From assembly GCF_000834655.1 (NCBI RefSeq), contig NZ_JXQQ01000075.1:1-64000 (forward strand): a stretch of 64,000 nucleotides of DNA, in the 5' to 3' direction. Both the position numbers and the translations under genes were made by a program. Within the stretch, counting starts at the first letter, position 1, and every line of letters starts with the position of its first letter. A model generated the notes under the pieces. The model saw only the letters and a list, made by a program, of their open reading frames with translations, did not search any database and was not told the DNA's origin. This DNA is from Variovorax paradoxus (lineage in GTDB: Bacteria > Pseudomonadota > Gammaproteobacteria > Burkholderiales > Burkholderiaceae_C). Shown here in pieces: positions 1 to 7,264 of this stretch.

Positions 1-3
1 CAG

Positions 4-28
4 GCGCGGCCGGACCACCCGGCCGCGC
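4..28. terminator. perfect GC-rich hairpin at window start
   Basis: GCGCGGCCGG (4-13) and CCGGCCGCGC (19-28) form a perfect 10-bp stem with a 5-nt loop. No T-run follows, so it is not a textbook intrinsic terminator. It may end the gene left of the window or insulate the next one. It would bury any ribosome site for an ATG at 30. Confidence 0.4.
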
Positions 29-47
29 CATGCCGTACCCTTCGCGC

Positions 48-563
48 ATGACCTCCCCCTCGGGCGCACCACGCGCCCTGCGCTCCGTGCTTCGCGCGGT
101 TGCCACCGTTCTGCTCGTTCCCTTCCTCCTCTTCGAGGAGTGGGGCTGGGAGCCGCTCGCTGCGATCGTGGGGCGGCTCGCGCGCCTGCCCGTCTGGGCG
201 CGCCTGGAGGAGCGCCTGCGCCGCCTGCCGCCGTGGGGCGCGCTGCTCGCGTTCTTGGTGCCGGTAGTGCTGCTTTTACCGGTCAAGGTACTGGCGCTCT
301 TTCTCTTCAGCCGCGGCCATGCAGCCACCGGCGTGACCGTGCTGGTGCTGGCCAAGCTGGCGGGCACGGCCGTCGTGGCGCGGATCTTCCAGCTGGTCGA
401 GGGGCCGCTGATGCGCATTCCCTGGTTTGCCCGCTGGTATCCGCGCTGGAAGGCCTGGAAGGACCGGGGGCTGGACCTGGTCCGCCACAGCCGGGCGTGG
501 CGCGTCGTCCGGGTGTTCAACCGCGGGATCTACCGGGGATGGCGGCGTCTGAGGGAAAGCTGA
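48..563 (+). CDS. hypothetical membrane protein
   Basis: About 171 residues, no family recognised. Two hydrophobic stretches are visible, near residues 15-30 and 65-85 (rich in Leu, Val, Phe), followed by an amphipathic region and a strongly basic C-terminus full of Trp and Arg (WYPRWKAWKDR, then YRGWRRLRES). This suggests a small inner-membrane protein with a cytoplasmic, positively charged tail. An ATG at 30 is also in frame, but it sits directly on the GC hairpin at 4-28, so the ATG at 48 is preferred; neither has a clear Shine-Dalgarno. The gene ends about 35 bp before the promoter of the GIY-YIG gene and seems to be a separate unit. Function unknown. Confidence 0.6.
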   Translation: MTSPSGAPRALRSVLRAVATVLLVPFLLFEEWGWEPLAAIVGRLARLPVWARLEERLRRLPPWGALLAFLVPVVLLLPVKVLALFLFSRGHAATGVTVLVLAKLAGTAVVARIFQLVEGPLMRIPWFARWYPRWKAWKDRGLDLVRHSRAWRVVRVFNRGIYRGWRRLRES

Positions 564-587
564 GGGAAAGGCTGATCCTCTAGTTTT

Positions 588-635
588 ACCCGGGTTATAT
601 TGCATTTCCTATTTCACCCGGGTAATATCAGTGGC
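588..635 (+). promoter_or_regulatory. promoter with two ACCCGGGT palindromes; likely leaderless transcript
   Basis: A -35-like TTGCAT (600-605), a 17-bp spacer and a -10-like TAATAT (623-628) put the start of transcription at about 635, right before the ATG at 636. The palindrome ACCCGGGT occurs at 588-595, upstream of the -35, and at 616-623, touching the -10. The two are part of a 13-nt near-repeat, ACCCGGGTTATAT and ACCCGGGTAATAT, with starts 28 bp apart. This looks like a pair of operator sites, possibly for the MarR protein encoded by the second gene of the operon. Confidence 0.6.
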
Positions 636-998
636 ATGAACATGCCTCAAGAGACGCGGCGCGCCCTCGTCAGGAAATACAAGGAAACGGTGCTCCCCGC
701 GGGCGTCTTCGTCATCCGCAACACGCTGAACGGGCGCGTCTATGTGGCCGGGAGCCTCGACGTGGAGGGCGCGATGAACCGGGCCCGCTTCGAACTGGGC
801 CTGCGCTCGCACCGCAACAAGGCGCTGGTGCGCGACTGGATCGCGCATGGCGCCGGACACTTCAGCTTCGAGGTGATCGATCGCGTGAAGGAGCGCGACG
901 ACCCTGCGTTCGACCGGGCCGCCGAGCTCCAGAAGCTGCTCGAACTCTGGCGGGAAGAACTCCAATGCGTCGGGGACCAGGGCTACGACACGCCATGA
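636..998 (+). CDS. GIY-YIG nuclease-fold family protein
   Basis: A 120-residue protein of the short GIY-YIG type. The N-terminal signature is GVFVIRNTLNGRVYVAGS, so the usual GIY is GVF (first Tyr replaced by Phe) while the second motif keeps its Tyr (YVA). A short helix with Arg residues and a Glu-rich C-terminal helix (LQKLLELWREEL) follow. Members are assumed to bind or cut nucleic acid, but the altered first motif leaves activity open. The ATG at 636 is chosen over a TTG at 600 because the predicted transcript starts at 635; an ATG at 642 is also possible. It overlaps the MarR gene by 4 bp (ATGA), so the two are translationally coupled. Confidence 0.8.
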   Translation: MNMPQETRRALVRKYKETVLPAGVFVIRNTLNGRVYVAGSLDVEGAMNRARFELGLRSHRNKALVRDWIAHGAGHFSFEVIDRVKERDDPAFDRAAELQKLLELWREELQCVGDQGYDTP

Positions 999-1447
999 TC
1001 AGCGTCGACGCCCTTGACTTCTGCCTGGCCATCGGTCGCGCCCATGCCAGCCTCAACCTGAAATTGCGTGAAGACCTAGGCGCCTTCCACGGCCTGGACT
1101 ACGAAGACTTCACGCTGCTCCACTTGCTGCTGCGCGCCGAAGGCGGCCGCATGGCGATGCCCGATCTTTCGCGCGCCTTGGGGTTGCCGATGTCGGCGCT
1201 GCTTCGCAAAATGGTCCTGCTCGAAAAAACAGGCTTGGCCGAACGCAGGGCCGGCGCCAACGAAGACCAATCCCACGACCATCGCCTTGCAGCCATCCGA
1301 CCCGGCGGCCGCAAACTGATGCAAGCTGCGGTCACGACCGCCGAGGCGATCTGCGCCGATGCGGTGAAACCGCTGGCGCCCGAAAGCCTGCCGCAGATCC
1401 ATGCCGCGCTCCTTGCGCTCTGCCTTGCCGACACACCCAACGCCTGA
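995..1447 (+). CDS. MarR family transcriptional regulator
   Basis: 150 residues with a MarR winged helix. The recognition region is around residues 55-85 (MPDLSRALGLPMSALLRKMV), with a wing containing Arg and Asp residues (ERRAGANEDQSHDHR). MarR dimers usually sense small phenolic or lipophilic ligands and repress nearby genes. The start is the ATG at 995 inside the ATGA overlap with the GIY-YIG stop; an upstream GTG/ATG extension would run inside that gene. Co-transcription with the GIY-YIG gene and the paired ACCCGGGT palindromes at the promoter suggest autoregulation of the two-gene operon. The ligand cannot be inferred. Confidence 0.85.
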   Translation: MISVDALDFCLAIGRAHASLNLKLREDLGAFHGLDYEDFTLLHLLLRAEGGRMAMPDLSRALGLPMSALLRKMVLLEKTGLAERRAGANEDQSHDHRLAAIRPGGRKLMQAAVTTAEAICADAVKPLAPESLPQIHAALLALCLADTPNA

Positions 1448-1529
1448 GCCGTTCAGCGGGTAGATTACGCACCTCGCGACGCACCTTGCCTCGCCTCGAA
1501 CGGACCGGAAGAAAGAACAGCCATTCGAC

Positions 1530-2105
1530 ATGCCATCCGACACGCAACCCATCCAACTCATCGTTTTCGCCGGCTTCAAGCGCATCGCCAAAGGCAGCAC
1601 CGCCGACGTGCTCGCGCAGTTGCGCGAACGCAAGGACGACACGCCCTATCTCGTCTTCGACGCACAGACCGGCGAGTCGCTGGACTTCGACGTGCACAAC
1701 CAGGCCGGTGTCGTGCCGCACGCAGCCAGCACCGAGACCCATGACGACGCGCCGCGCGGCGTGGGGCGCCCGAAGCTGGGCGTGGTCGCACGCGAAGTCA
1801 CGCTGCTGCCGCGCCACTGGGACTGGCTCAACCGCCAGCCGGGCGGCGCCTCGGTCGCGTTGCGGCGGCTGGTGCAGGAGGCCAGCCGCGTGAATGCCGA
1901 CCGCGATGCCGTGCGCGCCTCGCGCGAGGCCACCTACCGCTTCATGACCGCGATCGCCGGCGCCCTGCCCGGTTTCGAGGAAGCCACGCGCGCGCTGTTC
2001 GCCGGCGAGCGCAACCGCTTCGAGGGCCTCATCGACGCCTGGCCCGCGGACCTGCGCACCCATCTCCAAGAACTGTCAGCCGCCGGCTGGAGCACCCCTG
2101 CATGA
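1530..2105 (+). CDS. DUF2239 family protein
   Basis: 191 residues matching my memory of the DUF2239 family (N-terminal VFAGFKRIAKGS and a later PRGVGRPKLGVVAREVTLLPRHWDWL segment). The stretch with VGRPKLGV and PRHWDWL is the most characteristic part. No signal peptide or membrane segment is visible, so it is probably cytoplasmic. A purine-rich GGAAGAAAGAA lies upstream of the ATG. The stop overlaps the MATE start by 4 bp (ATGA at 2102-2105), so it is translationally coupled to the pump. The function of the family is unknown to me. Confidence 0.75.
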   Translation: MPSDTQPIQLIVFAGFKRIAKGSTADVLAQLRERKDDTPYLVFDAQTGESLDFDVHNQAGVVPHAASTETHDDAPRGVGRPKLGVVAREVTLLPRHWDWLNRQPGGASVALRRLVQEASRVNADRDAVRASREATYRFMTAIAGALPGFEEATRALFAGERNRFEGLIDAWPADLRTHLQELSAAGWSTPA

Positions 2106-3553
2106 GCGCCACCCCCGCGACTTCCACGACCTCGACGCCCCCAGAAAATCCACCGCCTCCCGCAGCCGGCCCGAGCGGCCTCAAAGGTGTGCCCGTGTCG
2201 CCCGTCGGTGCGCCGCGGCCGCTATGGAAGGTGTTTCTCTTCTTCCTCGCGCCGATGTTGCTCAGCAACATCCTGCAATCGCTCTCGGGCACGCTCAACA
2301 ACGTCTACGTGGGGCAGATGCTCGGCGTGGGCGCGCTGGCCGCGGTGTCGAGCTTCTTTCCGGTGATGTTCTTCTTCATCGCCTTCATCATCGGCCTGGG
2401 CGCCGGCGCCTCGGTGCTCATCGGGCAGGCCTGGGGCGCGCGCGATGCGGCCAAGGCCAAGGCCGTGGCCGGCACCACGCTCACCGTGGGCGTGCTGATG
2501 GGCCTGGTGATCGCGGTGTTCGGCGGCGCCTTCACCACGCCGATGCTGGCCGCGCTGGGCACCCCGCCCGACGTGCTGGCCGACTCCACACGCTACGCCC
2601 GCATCATGCTGGTCGCGATGCCGGGCGTGTTCGTGTTCCTGCTCGCCACGGCCATGCTGCGCGGCGTGGGCGACACCGTCACGCCGCTGCTCACGCTGGT
2701 GATCTCCACGCTGATCGGCCTGGTGGTCACGCCCGCGCTCATCCGCGGCTGGGGCGGCCTGCCGCAGATGGGCGTGGCCAGTGGCGCATGGGCCTCGGTG
2801 CTCTCGTTCGTGGTGGCGACCACCTGGCTGGGCTTTCGGCTGCGCCAGAAAAGGAGCCCGCTCGCGCCCGATGCGGAGTTCTTCCGCTACCTGCGCATCC
2901 AGCCGCAACTGCTCAAGGCGGTGCTGCGCATCGGCGTGCCCACGGGCGTGCAGATGATCGTGGTGGCGCTGGCCGAAGTGGTGCTGCTGTCGATGGTCAA
3001 CAGCTACGGCTCCAATGCCACGGCCGCCTACGGCGCGGTGAACCAGGTGGTGGCGTACGTCCAGTTCCCGGCCATCTCGATCGCCATTGCCGCCTCGATC
3101 CTCGGCGCGCAGGCCATCGGTGCGGGCCGCGCCGACCGGCTCGGCGCGATCACCAGGACGGCGCTGATGATGAACCTCGTGCTCACCGGCAGCCTCGTGC
3201 TGCTGGGCTACCTGTTCTCGCGGCCGCTCATGGGCTTTTTCATCACCAGCCCGCCGGTGATCGAGATCGCGCAGACGCTGCTGCACATCATGCTGTGGAG
3301 CCTGGTGATCTTCGGCATGGCCGCGGCCACGTCGGGGGTCATGCGCGCGAGCGGCTCGGTGCTGGTGCCGACGCTGATCTCGATCGTCTGCATCCTGGGC
3401 GTCGAGGTGCCGGTGGCCTGGGTCATGAGCCACCGCATCGGGCTGGACGGCATCTGGATCGCCTACCCCGTGACCTTCGGCGCGATGCTGCTGCTGCAGA
3501 CCGCGTACTACCAGCTCGTGTGGCGCAAGAAGGCCATCCACAAGCTGGTCTGA
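2102..3553 (+). CDS. MATE family multidrug efflux transporter
   Basis: 483 residues with about 12 membrane segments in the two MATE halves. Family features are the first segment with LSNILQSLSGTLNNVYVGQMLG (residues ~60-80) and the second-half repeat with IGVPTGVQMIVVALAEVVLLSMVN (~280-303). MATE pumps export cationic drugs and metabolites by Na+ or H+ antiport. The first ~40 residues are a Pro/Thr/Ser-rich cytoplasmic extension, longer than usual, so an internal start is possible; the ATG at 2102 is favoured by the ATGA overlap with the DUF2239 gene. It is convergent with the VOC gene, 19 bp away. Confidence 0.9.
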   Translation: MSATPATSTTSTPPENPPPPAAGPSGLKGVPVSPVGAPRPLWKVFLFFLAPMLLSNILQSLSGTLNNVYVGQMLGVGALAAVSSFFPVMFFFIAFIIGLGAGASVLIGQAWGARDAAKAKAVAGTTLTVGVLMGLVIAVFGGAFTTPMLAALGTPPDVLADSTRYARIMLVAMPGVFVFLLATAMLRGVGDTVTPLLTLVISTLIGLVVTPALIRGWGGLPQMGVASGAWASVLSFVVATTWLGFRLRQKRSPLAPDAEFFRYLRIQPQLLKAVLRIGVPTGVQMIVVALAEVVLLSMVNSYGSNATAAYGAVNQVVAYVQFPAISIAIAASILGAQAIGAGRADRLGAITRTALMMNLVLTGSLVLLGYLFSRPLMGFFITSPPVIEIAQTLLHIMLWSLVIFGMAAATSGVMRASGSVLVPTLISIVCILGVEVPVAWVMSHRIGLDGIWIAYPVTFGAMLLLQTAYYQLVWRKKAIHKLV

Positions 3554-3572
3554 TGCAGCGCGCCGGCGGGGG

Positions 3573-4052
3573 TCAGCGGCCCTCGTAGGCCTTCTGCACG
3601 GTGGCCAGGTCGAGCTTGGTCATCTCCATCATGGCCCGCATCGCGCGGCCGGCCTTCTCGGGGTCCTTGTCCTGGAACATGCGGATCATGGCCGTGGGCG
3701 CCACCTGCCACGAGACGCCGTAGCGGTCGGTGAGCCAGCCGCATTTCACGGGCTTGCCGCCGCCTTCGAGCAGCTTGTCCCAGTAATTGTCGACCTCGGC
3801 CTGCGTCTCGCACGGCACGTACAGCGAGAGCGCCGGGGTGAACTTGTAGTCGGGCCCGCCGTTGAGCACCATGAACGCCTGGCCGCCGAGCTCGAAGGTC
3901 GCGGTCAAGAGGCTGCCGTCCTTGGGGCCCGGGCCGTTGGCGGGCCATTTCAGCCGGTCGGTCACGCGGGAGTTCGGGAAGATGCCGGTGTAGAAATCGA
4001 GCACCTCTTCGCCGTTGCCGTCGAACCAGAGGCACGGAATGATCCGTTGCAT
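3573..4052 (-). CDS. VOC family protein, PhnB-like
   Basis: 159 residues of the PhnB/3-demethylubiquinone-methyltransferase-like branch of the vicinal oxygen chelate fold. Typical features are the opening QRIIPCLWFDGNGEEVLDFY, the central LGGQAFMVLNGGPDYKFTPALSLYV and the CGWLTDRYGVSWQVAP segment near the C-terminus. Such proteins bind metals or small ligands; the exact activity of this branch is not established. It lies downstream of the TRAP/amidohydrolase operon on the same strand, but a 162-bp gap separates it from the amidohydrolase, so it may have its own promoter. No catalytic assignment is offered. Confidence 0.85.
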   Translation of the reverse strand: MQRIIPCLWFDGNGEEVLDFYTGIFPNSRVTDRLKWPANGPGPKDGSLLTATFELGGQAFMVLNGGPDYKFTPALSLYVPCETQAEVDNYWDKLLEGGGKPVKCGWLTDRYGVSWQVAPTAMIRMFQDKDPEKAGRAMRAMMEMTKLDLATVQKAYEGR

Positions 4053-4214
4053 GAAGCGTCTCCTTGGGGGGTTGAGCCACGGTCCTCGATGAACCAGAGA
4101 GTTCAGTATTCAAGCCCGAAACGGCCCTGTCAAGCCGAGCTTTCGCAGGGTAGGCATTTCGCCTGCCGTTGCGCATCCCCCGCTGGCTACCCTCCCCTCC
4201 ACGAGCCGTTCTGG

Positions 4215-5036
4215 CTAGAACCCGTAGAGCGCACCCGGGTTGTCCACCAGGATGCGGCGCCGCGTGTCGTCGCTCGTGGCCCATGAAAACAGCAGGTCGT
4301 ACAGCGGCACCGCATCCGGCCGCGGATCGCGCCCCGGGTGCGGCCAGTTGCTCGCCCAGAGGCAGCGCTCGGGAAACTTCTCGGCCAGCGTGCGCGCGAG
4401 CAGGCTCACGTCGTCGTAGCCGGGCGCGCCCACCTTCGAGGTCTCGTAGGGCGCGGAGAGCTTGATCCACACGCGCCCCGAATCGAGCACGCGCAGCAGC
4501 GACTGGAACGACGGATGCTCCGGCGCCACCGGCTCCAGGAACTTGCCGTTGTGGTCGAGCACCAGCCGGCACGGCAGGCGCTTGAGCACCTCTTCGTGCG
4601 CGGGGATCGTGCGGCCGTCCAGCTGAAGGTTGACCATCCATTCGGCGTTCGCGAGCCGCGCGGCCATCGGCTCGAGCGAGGCCCAGCTCAGCACACCGCC
4701 GATCATCATGTAGCGCACGCCGCGCATGCCGCCTGCGTGCAGGCGCGCGATCTCCCCGTCGCTCACCTCGGGCGCGACCAGCGCGATACCGCGCGCCGCA
4801 TCGCCGAACTGCGCGAGCGCATCGAGGGTGCAGCTGTTGTCGAAGCCGTAGCCGGTCGGCTGCACGACGATCGCGCGGTCGATGCCCAGCGGCTCCTGCA
4901 CCTCGGCGCGGTAGGCCGACACCGGCGAATGCGGCGGTACCCACGCCACGTTGGGGATCAGCGGAAAGCGGTCTTCGTAGATGTGGACGTGGCAGTCGCA
5001 GGCGCCGGGGTAGCGCGTGTTGCGGGTGGGTTCCAT
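4215..5036 (-). CDS. amidohydrolase, 2-pyrone-4,6-dicarboxylate lactonase-like
   Basis: 273 residues of the amidohydrolase superfamily, close in pattern to LigI (2-pyrone-4,6-dicarboxylate hydrolase). The metal-binding HxH is in CDCHVHIYEDRFPL near residue 14-20, followed by VVQPTGYGFDN (~59-69), where LigI-type enzymes contact the carboxylated substrate, then LVLDHNGKFLEP (~157-168) and a late LWASNWPHPG with the conserved Asn/Trp/Pro/His. The likely reaction is hydrolysis of a cyclic lactone or related dicarboxylate in the cytoplasm. It is the last gene of the LacI-controlled TRAP operon, 37 bp after the dehydrogenase. The true substrate is presumably what the TRAP system imports. Confidence 0.85.
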   Translation of the reverse strand: MEPTRNTRYPGACDCHVHIYEDRFPLIPNVAWVPPHSPVSAYRAEVQEPLGIDRAIVVQPTGYGFDNSCTLDALAQFGDAARGIALVAPEVSDGEIARLHAGGMRGVRYMMIGGVLSWASLEPMAARLANAEWMVNLQLDGRTIPAHEEVLKRLPCRLVLDHNGKFLEPVAPEHPSFQSLLRVLDSGRVWIKLSAPYETSKVGAPGYDDVSLLARTLAEKFPERCLWASNWPHPGRDPRPDAVPLYDLLFSWATSDDTRRRILVDNPGALYGF

Positions 5037-5073
5037 GGGGCGTCTCTTTGCGTGGTTGTGATGAACGGAACGG

Positions 5074-6066
5074 TCAGCCGAAGGCCTTCTGCCAGCGCCA
5101 GGCCTCGGTCGCGTTGACCGCGCCCTTCGGCGCCCGCCCCTGGAAGATCTCGCCCAGTTGCGCGACCGTCTCCATCGCCTGGTGCTCCACGGCCGGTGGC
5201 GTGAGCCCGCCGATGTGCGGCGTGGCGATCACGCGCGGATGCGCGGCCACGCGCGGCGACGGCATCTGGTCGGGTGCGCGGCCCACGTCGAGCGCGCAGC
5301 CGGCGATGGTGCCGGCATCGAGCGCGGCGATGAGCGCGCCTTCGTCCACGAGGTTGCCGCGCGAGGCATTGATGAAGAAGGCGTGCGGCTGCATCGCGGC
5401 GAAGGCGGAGGCGTCCATCAGGTTCTCGGTGGCCTCGTTGGCGGGCGCCAGGCACACCACGAAGTCCGATCGCGCCAACAGCGCATCGAGCGCGACCTGT
5501 TCGAGCTCGGCCCGTCCGGTCGAGGCATGCGGGTCGTGCACCACGATGCGCATGCCCAGCGCCATCGCCACGTCGCAGAGGTAGCGGCCGATTTGCCCGT
5601 AGCCGATCACGCCCAGCGTGCTGCCGCGCAGCTCGCGCCCCATCGCCGGCACGACCGGCCGGCCCGCGTGGTACAGCGCGGTCGATGCGCTGATGTGCCG
5701 GCCCAGGTCGATCATCACACCCACGATCCACTCCGACACCGACGCAATGAAACCCGCGCTCGCCTGCGTCACCAGCACGCCATGCCGGCTCGCCGAAGCC
5801 ACGTCGATGTTGCGGATGTCGATGGCGCAGCGCACGAACGCCTTGAGCTCGGGCAGCGCAGCAAACAGCGCTTCGTCGCCCACCGTCTGCCGGTAAGAGA
5901 CGATCGCGTCGCAGCCCTGCGCCAGCTCGGCCAGTTCGGCGGACGAGAGGTCGTTGTCCGTCGGGTTGAAGCGCACCTGTGCGATGGCCTCGAGGGCCGC
6001 GGTGGCCCGGTCACCGAAATAGTGGGCGAGCTTGCTTTGCGGATGGCTGACGAAAACCGTGGTCAT
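5074..6066 (-). CDS. D-2-hydroxyacid dehydrogenase
   Basis: 330 residues. The NAD-binding fold is at residues ~145-170 (GVIGYGQIGRYLCD). The catalytic Arg is in INASRGNLVDEGAL and the catalytic His in IATPHIGG. The Glu normally found in the DVFxxEP element is absent: here the sequence reads ALDVGRAPDQMPSP. The active-site dyad may therefore differ, or Asp in PDQ may substitute. The start is the ATG at 6066 (MTTVFVSHPQS); an upstream in-frame ATG at 6135 would add a non-homologous Arg-rich leader. It is the fourth gene of the TRAP operon. It probably oxidises an imported 2-hydroxy acid or reduces the matching keto acid before the amidohydrolase acts. Confidence 0.85.
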   Translation of the reverse strand: MTTVFVSHPQSKLAHYFGDRATAALEAIAQVRFNPTDNDLSSAELAELAQGCDAIVSYRQTVGDEALFAALPELKAFVRCAIDIRNIDVASASRHGVLVTQASAGFIASVSEWIVGVMIDLGRHISASTALYHAGRPVVPAMGRELRGSTLGVIGYGQIGRYLCDVAMALGMRIVVHDPHASTGRAELEQVALDALLARSDFVVCLAPANEATENLMDASAFAAMQPHAFFINASRGNLVDEGALIAALDAGTIAGCALDVGRAPDQMPSPRVAAHPRVIATPHIGGLTPPAVEHQAMETVAQLGEIFQGRAPKGAVNATEAWRWQKAFG

Positions 6067-6204
6067 TTGAAAGCGAAGAAGAAGGGGAAAACAGGCCATG
6101 CCGAGGCACCCATGCAACCGGCTTCGCCGGGCCATGGGGTGCGCCCGCTCGACGGGGGATCCGAAGCGACACGAAGTGCGCGGAGATTCGGGGGTAGGTT
6201 CATT
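6067..6204. repeat. possible dispersed intergenic repeat inside the operon
   Basis: A 138-bp gap between the LacI and dehydrogenase genes. It contains CCGGCTTCGCCGG (a short hairpin) and then GGGGATCCGAAGCGACACGA and GTGCGCGGAGATTCGGGGG. The sequence has no coding look and resembles, by eye, the intergenic repeats common in Comamonadaceae. Copy number cannot be judged from one window. Confidence 0.25.
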
Positions 6205-7242
6205 TCAGCGCGGCGGCGCCACCGAATCGCGTGCCACCAGCGTGGGCGCAAAGACGAACTCCTGCGTCGGCAGCGATGCATCGGCCAGCCGGCTCATCAC
6301 CCGCTCGACCATCACCTGCGCCATCTCGGGCACCGGCACGCGCACCGAGGTCATCGCGGGGTACATGAGCGTGGAGAGAAACACGTTGTCGATGCCGATG
6401 ACCGACACGTCCTGCGGCACCGACAGCCCCGCATCGCGAAACCCCGCCATGAGGCCGAAGGCCAGCAGGTCGTTCACGCCGATCACGCCCGTGGGATGGT
6501 CGGGGGACTTGGCGAGCAGGCTGGCCTGCATGCGGCCCAGCTCGCTCATCATCGAGTCGCCGTACTCGTCGACCGGCAGGCCCTCGATGACCTGCGCGCT
6601 TGCTTCGAGGCCCGCGCTTTTCGCGGCGGCAAGAAAGCCGTTGATCTTCTCGTTCCGGCTCATCGTGCGGCCCGAGGGGGTGACAAAGGCGAGGCGCCGG
6701 TGCCCTTGTTCGATGAGGTGCGCGGTCGCTATGCGAGACGACTCGAAGCTGTCGACCGTCACGTGGTCGATGACCGAGGGCATGCCCGGCGTGGCGCGGC
6801 GGTCGTAGCTCACCACCACCAGCCCGCGTTCTGCCGCGGCCTCCACATGCTGCTCGTCGACCAGCGACGAGATGATGATCACGCCGCGCACGCCGTGCGC
6901 CATCAGGTCCTCGAAGAAGTGCTTTTCCTTCTCGGCATCGCGGTAGGTGTTGCCGATCATGATGCGAAAGCCGTAGCGCTCCTGCGCCAGCGTCTCGACC
7001 TCGCGCGCGATGAAGCCGTACATCGGATTGGCCATCGACGGCACCAGCAGGCCCAGCAGCGGCGTGTACCCCGTCTTGAGCTGCCGCGCCGAGGTGTTGG
7101 GGCGGTACTTGAGTTCGCGGATCGCGGCCTCCACGCGGGCCAGCGTCTCTGCGGCCATGCGGTCGCTGCGGCCGTTCAACACGTTCGACACGGTGCTGGT
7201 CGACACCCCGGCCTTCTGGGCCACATCGGTGATTCTGCTCAC
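6205..7242 (-). CDS. LacI family transcriptional regulator
   Basis: 345 residues. The HTH is at residues 3-25 (ITDVAQKAGVSTSTVSNVLNG), the hinge region with YRPNTSARQLKTG follows, and a periplasmic-binding-protein-like effector domain starts at ~60 (LLGLLVPSMANPMYGF). It sits inside the operon, 22 bp after the DctQM gene. Upstream of the operon there is a perfect LacI-type palindrome with a central CG, TGTATCGATACA at 10264-10275, overlapping a promoter. The regulator therefore most likely represses its own operon and is released by the imported substrate or a product of it. Confidence 0.92.
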   Translation of the reverse strand: MSRITDVAQKAGVSTSTVSNVLNGRSDRMAAETLARVEAAIRELKYRPNTSARQLKTGYTPLLGLLVPSMANPMYGFIAREVETLAQERYGFRIMIGNTYRDAEKEKHFFEDLMAHGVRGVIIISSLVDEQHVEAAAERGLVVVSYDRRATPGMPSVIDHVTVDSFESSRIATAHLIEQGHRRLAFVTPSGRTMSRNEKINGFLAAAKSAGLEASAQVIEGLPVDEYGDSMMSELGRMQASLLAKSPDHPTGVIGVNDLLAFGLMAGFRDAGLSVPQDVSVIGIDNVFLSTLMYPAMTSVRVPVPEMAQVMVERVMSRLADASLPTQEFVFAPTLVARDSVAPPR

Positions 7243-7264
7243 GGAGTCCTTCCTGTTTTCATCG

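Noticed and set aside
2222..3541. Minus-strand open frame opposite the MATE gene
   Set aside because: Same His/Arg-rich shadow composition; the plus-strand product is a recognisable MATE pump.
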